Notes: a model not told the origin generated them from the sequence alone. 64,000 bases of DNA from Saccharopolyspora sp. SCSIO 74807 (GCF_037023755.1 NZ_CP146100.1:1738501-1802500), one strand, 5' to 3'. Positions 43,431 through 53,032 are shown, counted from the stretch's first letter. Program-made: numbers and translations.

Positions 43431-44174
43431 TCAGGAGGCCCGTCGCAGCTCCAGGTAGAGACGGCTCCACGACTCCGGTGTTAGATCTCGCGGCAACGAC
43501 GCGGCCGGGAGCCAGCGCGGCACCCGGCCGTGGTTGCGGCGGACGATCTCGCCGATGCCGTGCCCACGTCCGGTGAACACCGCTTCCACGAAGTCCTGGA
43601 ACGGTCCGCGTTCGGCGAACGGCAGCGCGGGGTCCGGCCTGCGGTCGATGCGCAGCAGACCACCGTCGACCGCGGGCCTCGGGTGGAAGGCACGCGCCGG
43701 AATCCGGTCGTGCAGCCGGAACTCGTACCACGGCGCCCACTGGGCGTTGAGCATCGAGCCGCCGACGCCGCGCTTTCGCGCCACGTCCCACTGCACCAGC
43801 AATACCGCGCGTCGCCAGGCCGGGGTGTCGAGCAGCCGCCGCGTCATGGCGGTGGTGAGCCCGTAAGGCAGGTTGCCGACGACGTCGAACGGGCCTGCCG
43901 GAAAGCGGAACCGCAGCATGTCGCAGCGCACGACGCGGACTCGGGACCACTTGCCGCGCAGTCGGGCCGCCCAGCGCGGGTCGAGTTCTACGGCGGTCAC
44001 CGGGTGCCCGGTCGCGGCGAGCCGACCGGTCAGCGCGCCGCCGCCGGCGCCGAGTTCGACCAGCGGACGCCCGTCGCGCGGATCCAGCAGTTCCAGCACG
44101 CGCGCGGGCACCTGCGGGTCGATGAGGAAGTTCTGGCCGAGTTCGCGGCTCGCACGGGACGTGCGGGAAGGCAT
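43431..44174 (-). CDS. Erm-type 23S rRNA adenine N6-methyltransferase
   Basis: This 247-residue SAM-dependent enzyme belongs to the KsgA/Erm family. The start SRELGQNFLIDPQVPARVLE gives the family's GQNFL motif, LVELGAGGGALTGRLAATG is SAM motif I, VELDPRW follows and NLPYGLTTAMTRRLL carries the catalytic NLPY. The middle region VQWDVARKRGVGGSM and the late FHPRPAVDGGLL resemble Erm proteins of actinomycetes. The housekeeping KsgA usually has NLPYNIST and lies near ispE. The expected activity is methylation of A2058, giving macrolide, lincosamide and streptogramin B resistance. The ATG at 44174 follows CTGGAGCACCC. The upstream 460 bp hold a PHO-box region for the neighbour and no clear leader peptide. 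Confidence 0.85.
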   Translation of the reverse strand: MPSRTSRASRELGQNFLIDPQVPARVLELLDPRDGRPLVELGAGGGALTGRLAATGHPVTAVELDPRWAARLRGKWSRVRVVRCDMLRFRFPAGPFDVVGNLPYGLTTAMTRRLLDTPAWRRAVLLVQWDVARKRGVGGSMLNAQWAPWYEFRLHDRIPARAFHPRPAVDGGLLRIDRRPDPALPFAERGPFQDFVEAVFTGRGHGIGEIVRRNHGRVPRWLPAASLPRDLTPESWSRLYLELRRAS

Positions 44175-44550
44175 GGGTGCTCCAGCGTTCGCGGGACCGG
44201 GGAACACCGGGTCTCGCGTCGGCCGGGACGTGTGGCTGCGCGCGCGGCGGATGCCGATAGGCCCGCGGCGGCCGTGCTGAGCGGCTCAGCTGCGCCGCGC
44301 GGGTACGAGGCGGCGGAACACGCCCCGGGGACGGACCCGGGCGCGTGGCGGCTCACCGGAAAGCGGAAGTCCGGTGGTCGCTCAGCTGTTCCGCGGCCGG
44401 ATGACGAACGCTGCACATGCCATGCCGGGCAAGCTAGCCGAGCCCGGACACCGGCGCGAACGAATTTTGCTCGCACTGCGTGTCCGGCCGGGAGCGTCGG
44501 AGCTACCGGATCGGCCGATTGCGGATTCGAATGCGCACCGCGCGTCATGA

Positions 44551-44605
44551 GTTCGGGCGCTGTTCACCTGACGGTCCAGGATTTCTCGCCTGCCCGGCAT
44601 AGCGT
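44551..44605 (+). promoter_or_regulatory. PHO-box-like repeats and promoter of phoX
   Basis: Three 11-bp units in a row, GTTCGGGCGCT, GTTCACCTGAC and GGTCCAGGATT (44551-44583), match the PhoP-box layout of actinomycetes. The middle unit fits the consensus start GTTCACC best. TAGCGT at 44600-44605 is the -10. The rest of the gap 44175-44550 shows nothing recognisable. Confidence 0.65.
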
Positions 44606-44638
44606 TCGGATGTTCCCGACTGACCCCTGGAGGGCCGC

Positions 44639-46708
44639 TTGACTCCCCGATCGGACAGCGGGCGGGTCGTCCCGCTCCCACTCCTGTCCCACCACTCCGC
44701 GCGGCGTTCCGCCGTGACCTGCAAGTACCGCTGCGGCAACGCTTGCGCGCACGAGGCGCCGAACACTTCGGACAACGGCTACTTCGGTGACGTCGTGGAA
44801 CGGGTGCTCAACCGCCGCGGCGCCCTCAAAGCAGGCGGCGTGCTGGCGCTCGCGGTCGGCGGCACCGCGCTGTCCGGGTCGGCCGGCGCGCTGTCCGGCA
44901 CCGCGGCAGCGGCACCGGGCGAGTTCGCAGGCCGCGGCGTGCCCGGTACCGACTTCACCCCCGTCGCGCCGAACAAGGACGACCGGGTCACCGTCCCCGA
45001 GGGCTACCGGCAGGACATCGTGATCCGCTGGGGAGACCCGGTGCTGCCCGGCGCGCCCGAGTTCGACTTCCACCACCAGAACTCCGCGGCGCAGGAAAAG
45101 CAGTTCGGCTACAACAACGACTTCGCCGGGTTCGTCCCGCTGGACAGCACCGGCGAGCGCGGCCTGCTCGTGGTGAACCACGAGTACAGCACCGAGCCGC
45201 ACATGTTCCCGGACTACGACGCCGAGAACCCCACCGAGGAGCACGCCCGGATCGCGTGGGCCGCGCACGGTCTTTCCGTGGTCGAGGTGACCCGCGAACC
45301 CGGCAAGGGGCTCACCCCGAAGATCGGCAAGTACAACCGCCGGATCACGCTGAACACCGAGTTCGAGGTTCGCGGCCCGGCCGCGGGCAGCGAGCACCTG
45401 AAGACCTCCGCGGACCCGACCGCCACCAAGGTCTTCGGCACTCAGAACAACTGCTCGGGCGGGGTCACTCCGTGGGGCACGATCCTGTCCGGCGAGGAGA
45501 ACATCCACCAGTACTTCGCCAACTCGGACAAGGTCACCGACCCGGTCGCCAAGCAGCGCTACGAGCGCTACGCGATCGGCACCGGCGTCTCGGAGCGCAA
45601 GTGGGAGCGGTTCGACAAGCGCTGGGACGTCCCGCGGGAGCCGAACGAGCCGAACCGGTTCGGCTGGATCGTGGAGATCGACCCGAACGACCCGGAGTCC
45701 ACCCCGATCAAGCACACCGCGCTGGGCCGGTTCAAGCACGAGGCCGCGACCATCCAGGTCGCCGACGACGGCCGGGTCGCGGCCTACCTGGGCGATGACG
45801 AGCGGTTCGAGTACGTCTACAAGTTCGTCTCGAACGGCCGGATCAAACCGGGCCGCAGCGCGCACGCGCGCAGGCACAACTCCGCGCTGCTCGACGACGG
45901 CACGCTCTACGTCGCCAAGTTCACCGGCAACAGCCCGGAGTCCGAGATCGACGGCTCCGGCAAGCTGCCCGCCGACGGCCACTTCGACGGTGCGGGCGAG
46001 TGGATCAAGCTGGCCAGCGGCGACGAGTCGTTCGTGCCCGGGTTCACCGCCGAAGAGGTCTACGTGTTCACCCGGCTCGCCGCCGACGCGGCCGGTGCCA
46101 CCAAGATGGACCGGCCCGAGGACATGGAGCCGAACCCGGTCAACGGCCGCATCTACTGCGCGCTGACGAACAACTCCAACCGCGGCTCGGCGGGCAACGC
46201 CGGGCCGGACGAGGCGAATCCGCGCGTGGAGAACAAGCACGGGCACGTGCTGGAGGTCGACGACGACACCACCGGTACCCGGTTCGGCTGGAACCTGCTG
46301 CTGGTCTGCGGCGACCCGAACGATCCGGGCACCTACTTCGGCGGCTTCGACAAGAGCGCCGTCAGCCCGATCTCCTGCCCGGACAACGTCGCCTTCGACC
46401 GGTTCGGCAACCTGTGGATCACCACCGACGGCAACGAGCTCGGCTCCAACGACGGGTTGTTCGCGGTGCCGGTGGAAGGCCCGGAGCGCGGGCAGGTCAA
46501 GCAGTTCCTGACCGTTCCGGTCGGGGCCGAGACCTGCGGCCCGGTGATCCTCGAAGACCTGATCACGGTCAACGTGCAGCACCCCGGTGAGGACGCGGAG
46601 GACCCGCAGCACCCGACCTCGCACTGGCCGGACGGCGGCACTTCGGCGCCCCGGCCCGCGGTGGCGGTCGTCTACCGCGAAGACGGAGGCCGGATCGGCG
46701 TGCGCTGA
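44639..46708 (+). CDS. phoX: PhoX-family (DUF839) Tat-exported phosphatase
   Basis: This 689-residue protein is a secreted calcium/iron-dependent alkaline phosphatase of the PhoX type, which frees phosphate from organic esters. A Tat signal (VLNRRGALKAGGVLALAVGG) lies about 57 residues in. The mature part has DFHHQNSAAQEKQFGYNNDF, LLVVNHEYSTEPHMFP, TQNNCSGGVTPWGTILSGEE, DRPEDMEPNP and CPDNVAFDRFGNLWITTDGN, the metal-binding segments of the family. The start is TTG 44639 with CTGGAGGGCCGC before it. A PHO-box-like repeat precedes it, fitting phosphate control. A strong terminator follows. Confidence 0.93.
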   Translation: MTPRSDSGRVVPLPLLSHHSARRSAVTCKYRCGNACAHEAPNTSDNGYFGDVVERVLNRRGALKAGGVLALAVGGTALSGSAGALSGTAAAAPGEFAGRGVPGTDFTPVAPNKDDRVTVPEGYRQDIVIRWGDPVLPGAPEFDFHHQNSAAQEKQFGYNNDFAGFVPLDSTGERGLLVVNHEYSTEPHMFPDYDAENPTEEHARIAWAAHGLSVVEVTREPGKGLTPKIGKYNRRITLNTEFEVRGPAAGSEHLKTSADPTATKVFGTQNNCSGGVTPWGTILSGEENIHQYFANSDKVTDPVAKQRYERYAIGTGVSERKWERFDKRWDVPREPNEPNRFGWIVEIDPNDPESTPIKHTALGRFKHEAATIQVADDGRVAAYLGDDERFEYVYKFVSNGRIKPGRSAHARRHNSALLDDGTLYVAKFTGNSPESEIDGSGKLPADGHFDGAGEWIKLASGDESFVPGFTAEEVYVFTRLAADAAGATKMDRPEDMEPNPVNGRIYCALTNNSNRGSAGNAGPDEANPRVENKHGHVLEVDDDTTGTRFGWNLLLVCGDPNDPGTYFGGFDKSAVSPISCPDNVAFDRFGNLWITTDGNELGSNDGLFAVPVEGPERGQVKQFLTVPVGAETCGPVILEDLITVNVQHPGEDAEDPQHPTSHWPDGGTSAPRPAVAVVYREDGGRIGVR

Positions 46709-46724
46709 TCCGGCCCGGCGAGCG

Positions 46725-46756
46725 CGGGGGCCTTCCGAACCCGGGAGGCCCCCGTT
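46725..46756 (+). terminator. Terminator after phoX
   Basis: CGGGGGCCT pairs with AGGCCCCCG, extended by T-G, C-G and C-G pairs, with a GAACCC loop. Two T follow. Confidence 0.8.
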
Positions 46757-46866
46757 GCGCTCTGGTTGGTCCCCGAATACGGGCTGAGCGGCCAACTCGC
46801 CGCGTGCGGGTCGGCACGTCGGCAGCGGGCCGGCTCTCCGAGACGGCCCGGCTCGTCGGGCGCGGG

Positions 46867-48210
46867 CTAGCTCTCCGCCGGCGATTCCTTCTCCGCGCCC
46901 CGCCCGGTCTGCGCGGGCGTCGCGCGCAGCGCGACCGCCACGAACGCCGCCGCGATCATGACCAGGCCGACGACCCACAACCCGGCCCGCTGCGATCCCG
47001 TCACGTCGCGCAGCGCACCGGTGACGTACGGCGCGGCGAACCCGCTGATGTTGCCCAGCGAGTTGATCAGCGCGATACCGCCCGCGGCAGCGGCCCCGGA
47101 AAGGAACGTGCTCGGCAACGCCCAGAACGTCGGAAGCGCCGCGCACACCCCCACCGCGCACACCGTCACCGCGATCATCGCCAGGATCGGGTTGCCCAGG
47201 TACAGCGCGATGGGAATGCACACCCCGCCGAGCAGCATCGGCAGCGCCACGTGCCAGACGCGCTCGCGGGTGCGGTCGCCGTGGGCGGCCCAGAACACCA
47301 TCGCCACCGCGCCGATCACGTACGGCACCGCTGTGACCAGGCCGGACTGCACGGTGGAGAGCTTGGTGCCGTACTGCTGCTCGAAGCCGTCGATGATCGT
47401 CGGCAGGAAGAACCCGAGCGCGTAGAGCCCGTAGGAGATCCCGAAGTAGACGAACGCCAGCGCCGGGATCCGCGGGTGCGTCAGCGCCTTGCGCAGCGGC
47501 CAGTGGTGCGCCTGCTCCGTTTCGCGCCGCTCGGCCGCCAGCTGTTCGCCGAGCCATTCCCGTTCGCCCGCGGTGAGCCACTTGGCCTGCTCCGGGCGGT
47601 CGGTCAGGTAGAACCAGGTCGCCACGGCCAGCAGCATCGCGGGCACGCCTTCGACCAGGAACATGAACCGCCAGCCGGACAACCCGAACACCCCGTGCCC
47701 GGCGTCGATCAGCAGGCTGGACACGGTCGCGCCGATGGCGCTGGAGACCGGCACCGCGGTCATGAACAGCGCGACCGCCTTCGCCCGCTGCGCGGCCGGG
47801 AACCAGTAGGTCAGGTACAGGATGATGCCGGGGAAGAACCCGGCCTCGGCGATGCCCAGCAGGAACCGCAGCACGATCAGCCCGGTCGCGCTCGGCACGA
47901 ACGCCATGATCGTGGCCAGCACACCCCAGGTGATCATGATCCGGGCCAGCCAGCGGCGCGCGCCGAACCGGTGCAACGCCAGGTTGCTCGGCACTTCCAG
48001 CACCAGGTAGCCGAGGAAGAAGATGCCCGAGGCGAGCCCGAACGCGGTGGCGGTCATGCCGAGTTCGTCGTTCATGCCGTTCGGACCGGCGAACCCGATG
48101 TTGACCCGGTCCAGGTAGTTGACGAAGTACAGCAGGCACAGGAAGGGCATCAGCCGGAGCGAGACCTTGCGCAGGACCCGGTTGCCGGCGGCGGCATCGG
48201 TGCTGTTCAC
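46867..48210 (-). CDS. MFS transporter, anion:cation symporter (ACS) family
   Basis: This 447-residue protein has 12 predicted membrane helices. LLYFVNYLDRVNIGFAGPNG is the ACS-family signature at helix 1, followed by EVPSNLALHRFGARRWLARI and RFLLGIAEAGFFPGIILYLTYWFP. It resembles transporters for organic anions such as glucarate, phthalate or tartrate. The substrate is unknown. GTG 48210 is preceded by GGAATAGGACGTTCCG. It is divergent from the SDR gene with 102 bp between starts, so they may share control. There is no catabolic operon beside it. Confidence 0.9.
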   Translation of the reverse strand: MNSTDAAAGNRVLRKVSLRLMPFLCLLYFVNYLDRVNIGFAGPNGMNDELGMTATAFGLASGIFFLGYLVLEVPSNLALHRFGARRWLARIMITWGVLATIMAFVPSATGLIVLRFLLGIAEAGFFPGIILYLTYWFPAAQRAKAVALFMTAVPVSSAIGATVSSLLIDAGHGVFGLSGWRFMFLVEGVPAMLLAVATWFYLTDRPEQAKWLTAGEREWLGEQLAAERRETEQAHHWPLRKALTHPRIPALAFVYFGISYGLYALGFFLPTIIDGFEQQYGTKLSTVQSGLVTAVPYVIGAVAMVFWAAHGDRTRERVWHVALPMLLGGVCIPIALYLGNPILAMIAVTVCAVGVCAALPTFWALPSTFLSGAAAAGGIALINSLGNISGFAAPYVTGALRDVTGSQRAGLWVVGLVMIAAAFVAVALRATPAQTGRGAEKESPAES

Positions 48211-48312
48211 CGGAACGTCCTATTCCGCACCGCTGACGCGGGTCAAGCCCGCCGCCCGCGAAGAGGTCCCCGGCACAGTGTGCGCGAACGTGCGACCGAT
48301 ACGATTCAGAAC

Positions 48313-48990
48313 ATGGCACAACGTCCGATTGCCCTGGTCACAGGCGCGTCCCGTGGAATCGGGGCCGCCGTCGCACGCTCCCTGGCCGAGACCCACGACG
48401 TGCTGCTGGGTGGCCGGGACGGCGGGGCGTTGCGGACCCTGGCGAGCCAGGTCGAAGGGGCGAAGCCGTGGCCGGTGGAGCTGACCGATTCCGCGTCGGT
48501 GGCCGACGCGGTCTCCGGCATCGATCGGCTGGACGTGCTGGTGCACAGCGCGGGCTTGGTCGAGCTCGGCCCGGTCTCCGATCTGCCGGTGGATTCGTGG
48601 CGTCGCACGTTCGAGCTGAACCTGTTCGCGGTCACCGAGCTGACCCGGCTGCTGCTGCCCGCGCTGCGGGCGGCGGAGGGCCACGTCGTGCTGGTCAACT
48701 CGGGATCCGGACTGTCCGCGAAGCCAAACTGGGGCTCCTACGCCGCCAGCAAGTTCGCGCTGCGGGCGTTCGCGGACACCCTGCGCGCCGAGGAAGCGGA
48801 CGTGCGGGTGACCTCGGTCTTCCCGGGCCGGGTGGACACCGACATGCAGCGCGAGGTGCGCGTTTCCGAAGGCGGCGAGTACCAGCCGGAGCACTACCTG
48901 CGCCCGGAGTCCGTCGCCGCCCCGGTCGTTTCCGCGGTGCACGCCTCCCGCGACGCGCACCTCACCGAGATCGTCGTCCGCCCGTCCTGA
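48313..48990 (+). CDS. Short-chain dehydrogenase/reductase
   Basis: This 225-residue NAD(P)-dependent SDR has IALVTGASRGIGAAVARSLA (cofactor motif TGASRGIG), VLVHSAGLVEL (the NAG region reads HSAG), VVLVNSGSGLSAKPNWGSYAASK with catalytic Ser, Tyr and Lys, and a late FPGRVDTDMQRE. It is shorter than many SDRs but complete. The ATG lies 7 nt after TACGAT with no ribosome site, suggesting a leaderless mRNA. Substrate is unknown. It is divergent from the ACS transporter. Confidence 0.92.
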   Translation: MAQRPIALVTGASRGIGAAVARSLAETHDVLLGGRDGGALRTLASQVEGAKPWPVELTDSASVADAVSGIDRLDVLVHSAGLVELGPVSDLPVDSWRRTFELNLFAVTELTRLLLPALRAAEGHVVLVNSGSGLSAKPNWGSYAASKFALRAFADTLRAEEADVRVTSVFPGRVDTDMQREVRVSEGGEYQPEHYLRPESVAAPVVSAVHASRDAHLTEIVVRPS

Positions 48991-49062
48991 GCACTTCTCG
49001 CTCGTAATAGCGAGCAGTCGATACTCACGCCTATTCATCGGCGCTACCGCATGAGCGCATGA

Positions 49063-49095
49063 AAAAGGGAGGGTGCCAGGGGCGCCCTCCCTTTT
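49063..49095. terminator. Bidirectional intrinsic terminator
   Basis: AAAAGGGAGGGTGCC pairs with GGCGCCCTCCCTTTT (15 bp with one G-T pair, AGG loop). A and T tracts flank it on both strands. It ends the SDR (+) and the OmpA-like gene (-). Confidence 0.92.
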
Positions 49096-49108
49096 CGCTG
49101 CGCAGCGG

Positions 49109-49636
49109 CTACATGACCTGAATCTCGACCCGGCGATCGCTTTCCTGGTTCCCTTGCGCGGCACCTCGTCCGACGGCTTCGAGGCGCTCCGCGGGCACTC
49201 CGGCCTCCTTGAACTTGTCGGCGACGGCTTGCGCCCGCTGCTGGGACAATTCCTGGTCCTGCGGCTTCGGTGTGCCGGTGTTGGCGATGAACCCGGCGAT
49301 GGTGAACCGCAGCTCCTGCGGGGCCGACTTGGCCAGCTCGGCCGCCTTGGTGGCGGTCTGCTTGCCCTGCTCGGTCAGGTTCGCGGTGTCCGGTTCGAAG
49401 GTGATCGGGCGCTGCTGCAGCGCCTGATCGATCTGCTGCTGCAGCGCCGCCTTCGCTGCTGCCGGGTCAGGCTTCGGGGGCTGCTGCTGTTGCTGCTGCT
49501 CGGGCGCCGGTGCTGCGGGTGGCACCTCGCCCTCTTGGCCCCCTTGGCCCTGCTGCTGTCCGCCGGAGCACCCGGCCACCAGCGCCGCGGCGAAAGCGAT
49601 TCCGGCGACGGCGTTCGTGGCTTTGATTCGGTCCAT
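49109..49636 (-). CDS. OmpA-domain lipoprotein
   Basis: This 175-residue lipoprotein has a signal (MDRIKATNAVAGIAFAAALV) ending in the lipobox VAGC, so the mature protein is anchored at Cys23. A Gln/Pro/Gly-rich linker of 40 residues follows. The C-terminal 110 residues form an OmpA-like peptidoglycan-binding domain: ITFEPDTANLTEQGKQTATK, LRFTIAGFIANTGTPKPQDQ, LSQQRAQAVADKFKEAGV and ending GNQESDRRVEIQVM. It resembles the ArfA/OmpATb type of actinobacteria. GGAGGTTGGC lies before the ATG. Confidence 0.92.
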   Translation of the reverse strand: MDRIKATNAVAGIAFAAALVAGCSGGQQQGQGGQEGEVPPAAPAPEQQQQQQPPKPDPAAAKAALQQQIDQALQQRPITFEPDTANLTEQGKQTATKAAELAKSAPQELRFTIAGFIANTGTPKPQDQELSQQRAQAVADKFKEAGVPAERLEAVGRGAAQGNQESDRRVEIQVM

Positions 49637-49875
49637 GCCAACCTCCGCTGTCGGGAGCTCGCCGGACGTTCCGCCGGCGCGTCGTCCGACCGGTGGCCCC
49701 GTGCCACGGACCCGGACCGCCCGGCGAGCGGGGTGTGCTCCATTCCATTCCGAGCGGTCCGGTTGAGCAGGTCGAGCGACCCAGCGCAACGCGAACGTGT
49801 GATGTCCGCGATCGAACGTGAACCGATTTCGCCTCCCCGCCTCGACAGAAGTTACTGCTAAGTAATACGCTCGGG

Positions 49876-49889
49876 TTACCGACGAGTAA
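49876..49889. promoter_or_regulatory. TTACTC-type operator-like site before fadE5
   Basis: TTACCGACGAGTAA (minus strand TTACTCGTCGGTAA) lies 61 bp before the fadE5 start. A looser TTACT-N4-AGTAA repeat lies at 49852-49865. It matches the sites at 1232-1247 and 7924-7948. Confidence 0.5.
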
Positions 49890-49950
49890 GGCCATGTCCG
49901 ACACAAGCGGGGCCGGCTCGGACCACCAGTGCGCGCAGAGGGAGCCTCGA

Positions 49951-51795
49951 ATGGGCCACTACAAGAGCAACATCCGCGACCTCGAATTCAACTTGTTCGA
50001 GGTGTTCAAGGTGCAGGACCGGCTCGGCACCGGCGCCTTCGAGCAGTCCGATGAGGACACCGTCCGCGGTGTGCTCACCGAGCTGAACACGCTGGCCACC
50101 GGCCCGCTCGCGGAGTCCTTCGAAGAGGGTGACCGCACCCCGGCCCAGTTCGACCCCAAGACCCACTCGGTGACGCTGCCCGAGGCGTTCAAGAAGTCCT
50201 ACCAGCAGGTCATGGACGGCGAGTGGTGGCGGCTCGGGCTGCCCGACGAGCTCGGCGGCTACGGCATCCCGCCCACCGTCCAGTGGGCCTCGGCCGAGCT
50301 GATGCTCGGCGCCAACCCGGCGATCTTCATGTACATGGCCGGGCCGAACTTCGCGACGATCCTGTGGAACAACGGCACCGAGCAGCAGCGCCGCTGGGCT
50401 GAGCTGATGATCGAGCGCGGCTGGGGCGCCACGATGGTGCTGACCGAGCCGGACGCGGGCTCCGACGTGGGCGCCGGTCGCACCAAGGCCGTGCAGCAGG
50501 ACGACGGCTCGTGGCACCTGGAGGGCGTGAAGCGGTTCATCACCTCCGCCGACCAGGACATGACCGAGAACATCATGCACCTGGTGCTGGCCCGCCCCGA
50601 AGGCGAAGGCATCGAGAACAAGCCCGGCACCAAGGGCCTGAGCCTGTTCCTGGTGCCGAAGTTCCACTTCGACGACCAGACCGGCGAGTCCGGTGCGCGC
50701 AACGGCGCCTACGTCACCAACGTCGAGCACAAGATGGGCCTGAACGCCTCGGCGACCTGCGAGCTGACCTTCGGCCAGCACGACGTCCCGGCCAAGGGCT
50801 GGCTGCTCGGCGAGGTGCACGACGGCATCGCCCAGATGTTCCAGGTCATCGAGTACGCGCGGATGATGGTCGGCACCAAGGCCATCGGCACGTTGTCCAC
50901 CGGCTACCTCAACGCGCTGGAGTACGCCAAGGAGCGGGTGCAAAGCGCCGACCTGACCCGCACCACGGACAAGACCGCCCCGCGGGTCACGATCACCAAC
51001 CACCCCGACGTGCGCCGGATCCTGATGCTGCAGAAGGCGTACGCGGAGGGGCTGCGCGCGGTGTACCTGTACACCTCGACCTACCAGGACCAGATCGCGC
51101 AGGGCAAGGCCACCGGTGCGGACGTCGCGCTGGCCGAGCAGGTCAACGACCTGCTGCTGCCGATCGTCAAGGGCGTGGGCTCGGAGCGGGCCTACGAGAT
51201 GCTGACGCTGTCGCTGCAGACCCTCGGCGGCTCCGGCTACCTGCAGGACTACCCCATCGAGCAGTACATCCGGGACGCCAAGATCGACAGCCTGTACGAG
51301 GGCACCACGGCGATCCAGGCGCAGGACTTCTTCTTCCGCAAGATCGTGAAGAACAACGGCGCGGCGCTCGGGCACATCGCCGAGCAGGTGCAGCAGACGC
51401 TGCAGGCCGACGGCGCCGACGACCGGCTGAAGGAAGAGCGGGCGCTGGTCGCGCAGGCGCTGGACGACGCGCAGGCCACCCTCGGCGCGGTGTTCGGGTT
51501 CCTGACCTCCGCGCAGGAGGACGTCAACAACGTCTACAAGGTCGGCCAGCACGCGGTGACCGTGCTGATGAGCATGGGCGACCTGCTGATCGGCTGGCTG
51601 CTGCTGCGCCAGGCCGAGGTGGCCCAGGCCGCGCTGGACGGCGGCGCCTCCGCCAAGGACCAGCCCTACTACCAGGGCAAGGTCGCGGTGGCGCGGTTCT
51701 TCAGCAAGAACGTGCTGCCGGAGCTGGCCTCCCGGCGCAAGATCGTCGAGTCCGCCGACAACGCGATCATGGACCTGGACGAGGCCGCTTTCTGA
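49951..51795 (+). CDS. fadE5: Acyl-CoA dehydrogenase, FadE5 type
   Basis: This 614-residue FAD enzyme of fatty acid beta-oxidation matches mycobacterial FadE5 along its length. It starts [18 protein letters not shown], then [20 protein letters not shown] (flavin region), [60 protein letters not shown] and [20 protein letters not shown]. The ATG at 49951 gives the family start with AGAGGGAGCC upstream. An in-frame ATG at 49894 is weaker. The other genes of the mycobacterial fadE5-fadA2-fabG4 group lie 10 kb away. A TTACTC-type site may control it. The position of the catalytic Glu was not assigned. Confidence 0.95.
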   Translation: MGHYKSNIRDLEFNLFEVFKVQDRLGTGAFEQSDEDTVRGVLTELNTLATGPLAESFEEGDRTPAQFDPKTHSVTLPEAFKKSYQQVMDGEWWRLGLPDELGGYGIPPTVQWASAELMLGANPAIFMYMAGPNFATILWNNGTEQQRRWAELMIERGWGATMVLTEPDAGSDVGAGRTKAVQQDDGSWHLEGVKRFITSADQDMTENIMHLVLARPEGEGIENKPGTKGLSLFLVPKFHFDDQTGESGARNGAYVTNVEHKMGLNASATCELTFGQHDVPAKGWLLGEVHDGIAQMFQVIEYARMMVGTKAIGTLSTGYLNALEYAKERVQSADLTRTTDKTAPRVTITNHPDVRRILMLQKAYAEGLRAVYLYTSTYQDQIAQGKATGADVALAEQVNDLLLPIVKGVGSERAYEMLTLSLQTLGGSGYLQDYPIEQYIRDAKIDSLYEGTTAIQAQDFFFRKIVKNNGAALGHIAEQVQQTLQADGADDRLKEERALVAQALDDAQATLGAVFGFLTSAQEDVNNVYKVGQHAVTVLMSMGDLLIGWLLLRQAEVAQAALDGGASAKDQPYYQGKVAVARFFSKNVLPELASRRKIVESADNAIMDLDEAAF

Positions 51796-51812
51796 TCGTC
51801 CCGGACGAAACG

Positions 51813-51845
51813 AGGCGGGCGCCCCACACCGGGGCGCCCGCCTTT
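51813..51845. terminator. Terminator between fadE5 and alcohol dehydrogenase genes
   Basis: AGGCGGGCGCCCC pairs perfectly with GGGGCGCCCGCCT (13 bp, ACACC loop), with TTT after it on the plus strand. The genes are convergent. Confidence 0.88.
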
Positions 51846-51859
51846 CTCGTCGGTGCGGG

Positions 51860-52894
51860 TCAGGGCCGCACGAGCGTCTTGAGCGACTCGCGGTCGGCCA
51901 TCCTGCGGTAGCCCTCCGGGACGCCGTCCAGGTCGGTGGTGTGGTCGAACACCCGGCCCGGCTGGATCTTGCCGGAGAGCACGTCCGGCATCAGCTCCTC
52001 GATGTAGGCGCGGGCGGGGCACACGCCGCCGCCGAGCGCGACGTTGCGCATGAAGATCTCGCGCACGTCGACGCCCTCGCCGTCCTGCGGCACGCCGACG
52101 TAGCCGACGCCGCCGCCGTCCCGGGCCAAGCGCAGCGCCATGCTCAGCGAGTCGCCGGTTCCGACGCACTCCAGCACCGCGTGCGCGCCCTGTCCGCCGG
52201 TCAGCTCGCGCAGCCGCTCGACGCCCTCGGCGCCGCGTTCCGGGATCACGTCGGTGGCGCCGAACTCGCGGGCCAGATCGGTGCGGTCGGTGTGCCTGCC
52301 CATGATGACGATCCGCTCGGCACCGAGCCGGGACGCGGCCAGCACCCCGCTGACACCGACGGCGCCGTCACCGACGACGGCCACCGTGTCGCCCTTGCGC
52401 ACCCCGGCGGAAACCGCGGCGTGGTGCCCGGTCGGGAACACGTCGGCGAGCGTCAGCAGCGAGGGCAGCAGCGCGTCGTCCGGCTCCACCGGCAGCTTCA
52501 CCAGCGTGCCGTCCGCGACCGGTACGCGGACCGCCTCGCCCTGCGCCCCGTCGTTGCCGGGCGAGCCCCAGATACCGCCCTGCACGCACGAGGTGTGCAG
52601 CGAATCCCGGCAGAACTCGCATTCGCCGTCGGAGTAGGTGAACGGGGAAACGACCAGGTCGCCCCGTTGCAGACCGGTCACCGCGGAGCCGGTCTCCTCG
52701 ACGACGCCGATGAACTCGTGGCCGATCCGCTGGCCCTGCTCGTCGGCGCCCATGCTCTTGTACGGCCACAGGTCGCTGCCGCACACGCAGGTCAGGCTCA
52801 CCCGCACGATGGCGTCGGTCGGCTCGAGCAGCGCCGCGTCGGCGACCTGCTCCACGCGCACGTCCCCCGCACCGTGGATCACGGTGGCACGCAT
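51860..52894 (-). CDS. Zinc-dependent alcohol dehydrogenase (MDR family)
   Basis: This 344-residue medium-chain dehydrogenase has the catalytic zinc ligands in CVCGSDLWPYK (Cys) and RIGHEFIGVVEE (His-Glu). The structural-zinc loop is partial: CEFCRDSLHTSCVQGG gives three Cys. The cofactor motif is VAVVGDGAVGVSGVLAA, and LADVFPTGHHAA precedes it. The C-terminal domain includes FMRNVALGGGVCPARAYIEE. The substrate is unknown. CCGGAGGTGTCCGA supports the ATG at 52894. It is convergent with fadE5 and stands alone otherwise. Confidence 0.92.
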   Translation of the reverse strand: MRATVIHGAGDVRVEQVADAALLEPTDAIVRVSLTCVCGSDLWPYKSMGADEQGQRIGHEFIGVVEETGSAVTGLQRGDLVVSPFTYSDGECEFCRDSLHTSCVQGGIWGSPGNDGAQGEAVRVPVADGTLVKLPVEPDDALLPSLLTLADVFPTGHHAAVSAGVRKGDTVAVVGDGAVGVSGVLAASRLGAERIVIMGRHTDRTDLAREFGATDVIPERGAEGVERLRELTGGQGAHAVLECVGTGDSLSMALRLARDGGGVGYVGVPQDGEGVDVREIFMRNVALGGGVCPARAYIEELMPDVLSGKIQPGRVFDHTTDLDGVPEGYRRMADRESLKTLVRP

Positions 52895-52990
52895 TCGGAC
52901 ACCTCCGGAATCGATTCGTCTTCCCCTGGTTCGACGTCCGGAGCGGATGCACGTATTTCGATCCGGGCATGTGGGAAGACTCACCGCAGC

Positions 52991-53032
52991 GCGAAAAGGC
53001 CGGCCCCCTTCCGCGCGGGAAGAGGGCCGGCC
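52991..53032 (-). terminator. Terminator after the VanW gene
   Basis: GGCCGGCCC pairs with GGGCCGGCC, and after one mismatch CTTCC pairs with GGAAG. On the minus strand TTTTCGC follows. Confidence 0.85.

Noticed and set aside
43431-44174. KsgA (16S rRNA dimethyltransferase)
   Set aside because: NLPYGLTT and the following region fit Erm better than the KsgA NLPYNIST, and neighbours are not those of ksgA. Not fully excluded.
44564-48319. Open frame of 1,251 codons on the minus strand
   Set aside because: It runs antisense to PhoX and off-frame across the ACS transporter; both genes have clear motifs in other frames.
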